The translations under genes were made by a program, and so were the position numbers. Positions 59,667-64,000 of a DNA stretch of 64,000 nt are shown one piece after another. Source of the DNA: Tellurirhabdus rosea (GTDB lineage Bacteria > Bacteroidota > Bacteroidia > Cytophagales > Spirosomataceae); assembly GCF_026278345.1 (NCBI RefSeq), contig NZ_CP111085.1, positions 1,500,001 through 1,564,000 on the forward strand. Reading direction: 5' to 3'. A model generated the notes under the pieces. The model saw only the letters and a program-made list of their open reading frames with translations. It had not been told where the DNA came from and ran no database searches. The first letter of the stretch is position 1, and each line of letters opens with the position of its first letter.

Positions 59667-61454
59667 ATGCAAGTTAAAACAATTCAGCTCGCAGAGTTTA
59701 TAAGAATATTTAGGCTTAAAGGCAGTAACATAGCATGGTTTACTGGCGCAGGAGCTTCGGTTGCCTCTGGGCTGCCCTCAGCATATGATATGATTTGGGA
59801 TTTTAAAAGAACAATATTTTGTACTGAACAAAATATAGATTTAGCAAAGTTCAGCAATTTAACTCCTGTAAATCGACAAATGATACAGTATTATTTTGAA
59901 AGCCAAAGATACAATGGTTGTATTGATTGTCCGCCTCCCCTTGATAGTTTAAATGAGTATTCATACTATTTTCAAAAAGCATATAGTACTCTAGATCTAA
60001 GAGCAGATTATATAGAAAGAAAGCTATCTGACGCTAAGCCTACTTATGGTTATAAAGTGTTAGCAGGTTTAATGAAAATGGGAATTCTAAAGTATATCAT
60101 TACTACTAATTTCGATAAACTTATTGAAGATGCTGCTGCTTTAGCTTATCAAAGCACTAGCAAACTACATATTTCTACTATTGATAATAATTATAGAGGT
60201 CAGCAGTTTATACAAAATCACAAGACACCACTACTTATAAAGCTTCATGGAGATTTTCATTCCCTATTCATGAAAAACACAACGGATGAATTAAAACAGC
60301 AAGACCTTAAGCTTAAAGACGCTTTTCAAAATATATGCTTCAATAACGGAATGGCTTTTATCGGATATAGCGGTAGAGACGAATCTGTTATGGATATGAT
60401 AGAAGAAGTTTTAAACTATAGCTATTCATTTCCAGGCGGGCTTTATTGGTTCTATAGATCTGGCACCTCAATACTTGAAAGAGTGGACTCATTACTAAAA
60501 AAGGCTGCACAACAAAATACATCTGTATTTTTAGTCGAAATAGACTCTTTTGAGGAATGTTTTTCTTCGATAATAAAGTTGACAGATAATATACCTATAG
60601 AACTAAAAGAATTTCTAGAAACTAGCAACCGACGACTTATTAAAAACCCTATGCCAAATAAAGGTATGAAACCACCTATACTCCGGTTTAACGCTCTTGA
60701 AGTTAAGGACTTTCCAACTGAAGCTAGACTAATAATATGTGAGGCAGGGAATACGAAAGATATTCAAAACCAAATATCTTTGCAAAAGGTTAATCTTATA
60801 TGTAAAAGAAAAAAACAGGGCGTAGTCGGCTTTGGTGACGATAGAGATTTTGGCAAAGTATTCCCAGAAAATATAAAAGGATTATATAATATTGAAGAGA
60901 GGCAGTTATACTATAATGATTCTTCAATGAAAGATTTAGTTTCAGAATCTTTACTTAAAGCATTAACCAATAATAGAGTTATTAAAGGTATTAGTAGGAA
61001 AGGCAAATATTACATTATCATACATCCTAATCATTTAACCTCTGAAGAGCTTATTCCCCTTCGTAATTTAAAATATTTTTCATATGGAAAAGAAGTTAGC
61101 CATAAAATATCAGGTACTGTTCCAGGCACGTCTTTGAAATGGGTTGACGCCCTTGAGGTTCAACTTGTATATAAACTTTCTACAATGTATTTATTACTTA
61201 ATCCTACAATAAAGGTTGAAAAGACTGAAAACATAAATTTAAGGTTCAAGTCGGCATCTTTTATCAAAGAAGAAATAGCAAAGCGACTTAATGGTCCATA
61301 TAATGCAATATTAGAGTCATGGATTAAAATATTATTCCAAGATAATACTGAGAACAAATTAAATGAAAAAGTTTTTTATGCCTTCAACGATATTTCAGGA
61401 ATTAACCCGTCGTTTCGTATAGTTAGAAATACGTCTTTCAGCAAATCGCTTTAA
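59667..61454 (+). CDS. SIR2-APAZ protein of a short-Argonaute (SPARSA) defence system
   Basis: A 595-residue effector partner of a short prokaryotic Argonaute. The N-terminal SIR2 domain (residues about 15-300) has the NAD-binding motif FTGAGASVASGLP, TTNFDKL (146-152), LIKLHGD with the catalytic-type His (190-196) and FIGYSGRDESVMDM (231-244). The rest is an APAZ-type region (analogue of PAZ) that replaces the missing N/PAZ domains of Argonaute. In characterised relatives, guide-directed recognition of invading nucleic acid turns on NAD+ hydrolysis and stops infected cells. The Argonaute gene starts 4 bases after this stop, so the two are co-translated. AT-rich coding and an isolated start at ATG 59667. 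Confidence 0.92.
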   Translation: MQVKTIQLAEFIRIFRLKGSNIAWFTGAGASVASGLPSAYDMIWDFKRTIFCTEQNIDLAKFSNLTPVNRQMIQYYFESQRYNGCIDCPPPLDSLNEYSYYFQKAYSTLDLRADYIERKLSDAKPTYGYKVLAGLMKMGILKYIITTNFDKLIEDAAALAYQSTSKLHISTIDNNYRGQQFIQNHKTPLLIKLHGDFHSLFMKNTTDELKQQDLKLKDAFQNICFNNGMAFIGYSGRDESVMDMIEEVLNYSYSFPGGLYWFYRSGTSILERVDSLLKKAAQQNTSVFLVEIDSFEECFSSIIKLTDNIPIELKEFLETSNRRLIKNPMPNKGMKPPILRFNALEVKDFPTEARLIICEAGNTKDIQNQISLQKVNLICKRKKQGVVGFGDDRDFGKVFPENIKGLYNIEERQLYYNDSSMKDLVSESLLKALTNNRVIKGISRKGKYYIIIHPNHLTSEELIPLRNLKYFSYGKEVSHKISGTVPGTSLKWVDALEVQLVYKLSTMYLLLNPTIKVEKTENINLRFKSASFIKEEIAKRLNGPYNAILESWIKILFQDNTENKLNEKVFYAFNDISGINPSFRIVRNTSFSKSL

Positions 61455-61458
61455 TATC

Positions 61459-62862
61459 ATGCTAGAATTCCCTGGAAGTTTTATAACACCTGAGCCTTAT
61501 TTATTGTTTGATTTTAAGAATCAAAACGCAATAAGTAAGCACCCTTTACTTGGGTTATTAAATTTTGGACCTTATAGCGAACACATAGGCTCTATACCTT
61601 TAATGCCAACCATCAGAATAGGGGCCATATACCCCGAAGGATATTATAAAATCATTAAAAATTTAGTATATGAGCTTTCAAAGACTCATTCACCATTTGA
61701 GAGAAAAGATTACTTACCGTCATTTCCAGGCTTCAAAGAAATTTTCAAAAAAGAGCTTTATTTATTAGAGGAAGAAAAATGTATACAATTACCTTTACAT
61801 TACAATAAAGACAATAAACTGCCACATATTGCCCTTGCAGAACTGCTCTCAAAAGCTGTCAGACAGATTAGTAAACTTTCTTTTGAGTTTGACGTATTAT
61901 TTATTTACCTGCCAGAATCTTGGTCAGATGCATTCGAATATCAATTAGAAAGATTTAGCCTTCATGATTATATAAAAGCGCTAACAGCATCATTCTATAT
62001 ACCTGCTCAATTAATAAGAGAAGGAAGCGCTATTTCTTATAAGTGTCGATGTAGTGTAGCTTGGAGGCTTTCTATTGCATTATACGTCAAATCTGGTGGA
62101 GTGCCGTGGAGGTTAGCTATACAAGACGAAGATACTGCTATAATTGGCCTAAGTTATAGCTTACGTACTAACCCTTTGAATCAAAATCAAGAGTTCCTTA
62201 CATGCTGTAGCCAAGTATTCGATTCGGATGGTACAGGCTTAGAGTTTATCGCATATGAAGCAGACGATTATTCTAAGCACGGAGAGAATCCTTACTTATC
62301 CAGATTTGAAATGAGGAGAGTTATGCAGAAGAGTCTAAACCTTTACCTACAGAAACATTCTGGCAGACCCTTAAGAAAAATTATCATTCATAAAACAACA
62401 CCTTTTAAAAAAGATGAAATTGAAGGTTGCTTTGACGCATTTCCACACAGAACGCAAATAGAGTTACTGAACGTTAAGCAATCAACTCCTTGGCGAGCCA
62501 TTAACTTTGAATATTATAAGAAAGTTTCTGGTTATCCAGTAAATAGAGGTACAGTGGTCACGCTTTCTCACAACGAAGTCCTTCTTTGGACCCAAGGTCT
62601 TACCCAACTAGAAAGCAAAAGAAATTTTTACAAAGAAGGGAAAGGTATCCCTTCTCCTATTGCTATAGAGCAGTATGCAGGCTCTGATAGTTTGAATGAG
62701 CATTGCCGTATTATCATGGGACTTACTAAAATGAATTGGAATCATGACGCTTACTATGACAGACTTCCGGTTACTTTAGCTTATGCTTCAACTTTAGCAA
62801 ATACATTACGTAGTTTACCAAGCGCTTCAAGCAACCTTTATCAATTTAAATATTTTATGTAA
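61459..62862 (+). CDS. short prokaryotic Argonaute (MID-PIWI only)
   Basis: A 467-residue short Argonaute with MID and PIWI domains and no N or PAZ domain. The MID region shows the guide-5'-end pocket pattern HDYIKALTASFYIPAQLI, then CSVAWRLSIALYVKSGGVPW. The PIWI domain begins at DTAIIGLSYSL, where the first catalytic Asp of active Argonautes is replaced (GLSYS), and ends in LPVTLAYASTLANTLRSLP. Lack of the DEDX tetrad is usual for this clade: target binding signals to the SIR2 partner rather than cutting. It is convergent with the nuclease-like gene, with 17 bases between stops. Sequence length and order match SIR2-APAZ/pAgo pairs. Confidence 0.93.
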   Translation: MLEFPGSFITPEPYLLFDFKNQNAISKHPLLGLLNFGPYSEHIGSIPLMPTIRIGAIYPEGYYKIIKNLVYELSKTHSPFERKDYLPSFPGFKEIFKKELYLLEEEKCIQLPLHYNKDNKLPHIALAELLSKAVRQISKLSFEFDVLFIYLPESWSDAFEYQLERFSLHDYIKALTASFYIPAQLIREGSAISYKCRCSVAWRLSIALYVKSGGVPWRLAIQDEDTAIIGLSYSLRTNPLNQNQEFLTCCSQVFDSDGTGLEFIAYEADDYSKHGENPYLSRFEMRRVMQKSLNLYLQKHSGRPLRKIIIHKTTPFKKDEIEGCFDAFPHRTQIELLNVKQSTPWRAINFEYYKKVSGYPVNRGTVVTLSHNEVLLWTQGLTQLESKRNFYKEGKGIPSPIAIEQYAGSDSLNEHCRIIMGLTKMNWNHDAYYDRLPVTLAYASTLANTLRSLPSASSNLYQFKYFM

Positions 62863-62879
62863 CATTTAAGTGTCCTAAT

Positions 62880-64000
62880 TTAAACTTCAGAATTCACAAA
62901 ATAATCTCTTATTAAATCGTTTACCTTTTTTGATTTTAGGCTTTTTAATTTAGCGTTTATAGTATTAAAATCATAATACTCAACTTGATACTTTTTCGTA
63001 CTTGAAGTCTGTTCAAGTGCTTTTAGTGCATTGTCTTCAAACCCTCCAGTTGACCAAAGTTCAAATTTGACATTGTAGTTATTATATACATTTTGCTCTC
63101 TAACCCATTTATACATAAACGGTATACGCTCATTTATCCAATTTTCAACATAATAATAGTCTAATCTGGCTTTTAACGCTTTACATTCTGCAAATACTAT
63201 GGTTTGGTTGGAATAAAATGCAACTATATCAGACTCTTTCGAATTTAAATAATCTAGTTTTAATATTTTACCTATTTCTACTGTAGACGCTTTAGTACTA
63301 TGATAATACGCTACAACAAATTCAAATAAATCTCCTCTTAAATTAATTGTTTTGCCACCTGACAATTTTTCAATTTTATCAATTACTTTTAGAAATTTTG
63401 AATTATCATTATTAATAATCTTTCCAATTTCATTTATTGATACTATTAAATCTCTTAAAGATTTTGTATACCCCATTCCAAATAAATAATCTAAAGTTCC
63501 AACAATTACTCCATGGTTTTTAAGACTATCAATAATCTCAATTGAGGGATTTTCAAGCAACAAGAAAGGCTGAAAAGAATAAAGTCCTTTTTGATTTTTA
63601 AGAAATTTGACTTTTTCTAAAAAAAACTTAATTATTTCTAAATCTTGAACTTCCCCTAGTACTATATCAGCTAATATATATCCGTATTTATTCTTATCTC
63701 TCATTACATTAATATAGGATACAGCCGTATATGACCATAAAAATTTCCCAAACTCTTTATAATTATCACCAGAATAATATGAAGTTATTTTTATACTTCT
63801 TGCCCAAATATTAAATTGATTCAATACTGTTGTTTTAGCTAGCTCTAAAGCTTTAAAATTCCTATACGAGTTACTTGTGTATGTATAAATTTTATTGTGA
63901 AGTTTAATGCAATCACCATCTTGTTCCAGTATTTGGACTTTTTTTAAAATTTCAATAATGTTGTTTACGTTTTTATGACCTTTTAAATTTTCAATTGGGT
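62880..64000 (-). CDS. PD-(D/E)xK nuclease-like protein (5' end outside window)
   Basis: The frame is open on the minus strand from base 64000 with no ATG, so the gene starts beyond the window. The TTG at 63824 is an unlikely start, because the same frame continues upstream with coding-like sequence (PIENLKGHKNVNNIIEILKK). The C-terminal part has the nuclease-type pattern: Glu in RGDLFEFVVAYYH, then Asp in SKESDIVAFYSNQ and the E-x-K of VFAECKALK, about 20 residues later. This resembles restriction-type or NERD-like cores, and the motif spacing fits. The upstream half is helical with no recognised domain. Convergent with the Argonaute gene. A role in defence is inferred from position. Confidence 0.65.
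   Translation of the reverse strand, partial: PIENLKGHKNVNNIIEILKKVQILEQDGDCIKLHNKIYTYTSNSYRNFKALELAKTTVLNQFNIWARSIKITSYYSGDNYKEFGKFLWSYTAVSYINVMRDKNKYGYILADIVLGEVQDLEIIKFFLEKVKFLKNQKGLYSFQPFLLLENPSIEIIDSLKNHGVIVGTLDYLFGMGYTKSLRDLIVSINEIGKIINNDNSKFLKVIDKIEKLSGGKTINLRGDLFEFVVAYYHSTKASTVEIGKILKLDYLNSKESDIVAFYSNQTIVFAECKALKARLDYYYVENWINERIPFMYKWVREQNVYNNYNVKFELWSTGGFEDNALKALEQTSSTKKYQVEYYDFNTINAKLKSLKSKKVNDLIRDYFVNSEV

Larger units (their letters stand above)
52359..64000. mobile_element. integrative element (left part) with tyrosine recombinase and defence cargo
   Basis: From the mnmE stop to the window edge the base composition drops from GC-rich host DNA to AT-rich DNA, with a second sharper drop near 57 kb. 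The first part is a mobile-element module: HTH protein, tyrosine recombinase, hypothetical, second excisionase-type HTH and DUF3987 ATPase. The second part is defence-type cargo: HNH protein, ADP-ribosyltransferase-like protein, SIR2-APAZ plus short Argonaute, and a nuclease-like protein. No conjugation genes are seen, so it may be a mobilisable or satellite-like island. Its right end is outside the window. Confidence 0.8.

Noticed and set aside
59667-61454. SIR2 protein as a housekeeping sirtuin deacetylase
   Set aside because: It lacks the zinc-binding Cys pairs of sirtuin deacetylases, carries a long extra C-terminal region and is paired with a short Argonaute gene.

Overview
The window looks like a chromosome piece from a Cytophagales member of the Bacteroidota, probably near Spirosoma, Larkinella or Rudanella. 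This is inferred from a SusC/SusD pair with FecR, many families common in that group (DUF2851, DUF892, DUF6624, DUF5872, truncated globin, PmoA/DUF6807, DUF1080) and several exact TAnnTTTG promoter boxes. I saw no rRNA, tRNA or CRISPR array.

Layout. 1-10 kb: the 3' part of a CCA-adding enzyme, an orphan five-PAS histidine kinase, a secreted DUF3857/transglutaminase protein, a DUF892 ferritin-like protein with a repetitive tail, a DUF2851 protein and pyrF. 10-15 kb: rfbC, a PHP phosphatase relative that has lost its metal-ligand signatures, a DJ-1/PfpI protein, a membrane 4Fe-4S protein and a truncated globin. 15-20 kb: a minus-strand cluster for oxidised or keto-sugar metabolism (DUF6807, Gfo/Idh/MocA, DUF1080, TIM-barrel isomerase), then an MscS channel. 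20-27 kb: susD, susC with an STN signalling domain, and fecR, with no sigma factor beside them. 27-38 kb: an ABC ATPase, a fused ABC-permease/M1-peptidase protein, an acetoacetate-decarboxylase-like protein, DUF5872, a barrel-like protein, an acyl-CoA ligase, a small secreted protein and a nucleotidyltransferase. 38-44 kb: phenylalanine/tyrosine degradation (hmgA, hpd, phhA, a MarR regulator, fahA), without a maleylacetoacetate isomerase. 44-52 kb: flavin reductase, DUF1801, DUF6624, gamma-glutamyltransferase, an FtsX/MacB-type permease, an MpaB-family oxygenase and mnmE.

From the mnmE stop codon to the window edge the DNA changes character. It becomes AT-rich, first moderately (52.4-57 kb) and then strongly (57-64 kb). 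It carries a tyrosine recombinase, excisionase-type HTH proteins and a DUF3987 ATPase, followed by a defence-type cargo: an HNH protein, an ADP-ribosyltransferase-like protein, a two-gene short-Argonaute system of the SIR2-APAZ/pAgo (SPARSA) type, and a PD-(D/E)xK-like protein cut by the window edge. I read this as an integrative element inserted at the conserved 3' end of mnmE. Its far end lies outside the window.

A second striking feature belongs to the host DNA. From 12 to 51 kb, twelve clear long inverted repeats and one weak one each sit within about 17 bases of a stop codon. Their arms are built from short low-complexity units (TTTAGGG-like, GAGTGATT-like, AATGAATA-like and others). They fall into sub-families with shared sequence and in several cases overlap the stop codon. 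None was seen in the first 12 kb or in the mobile element.
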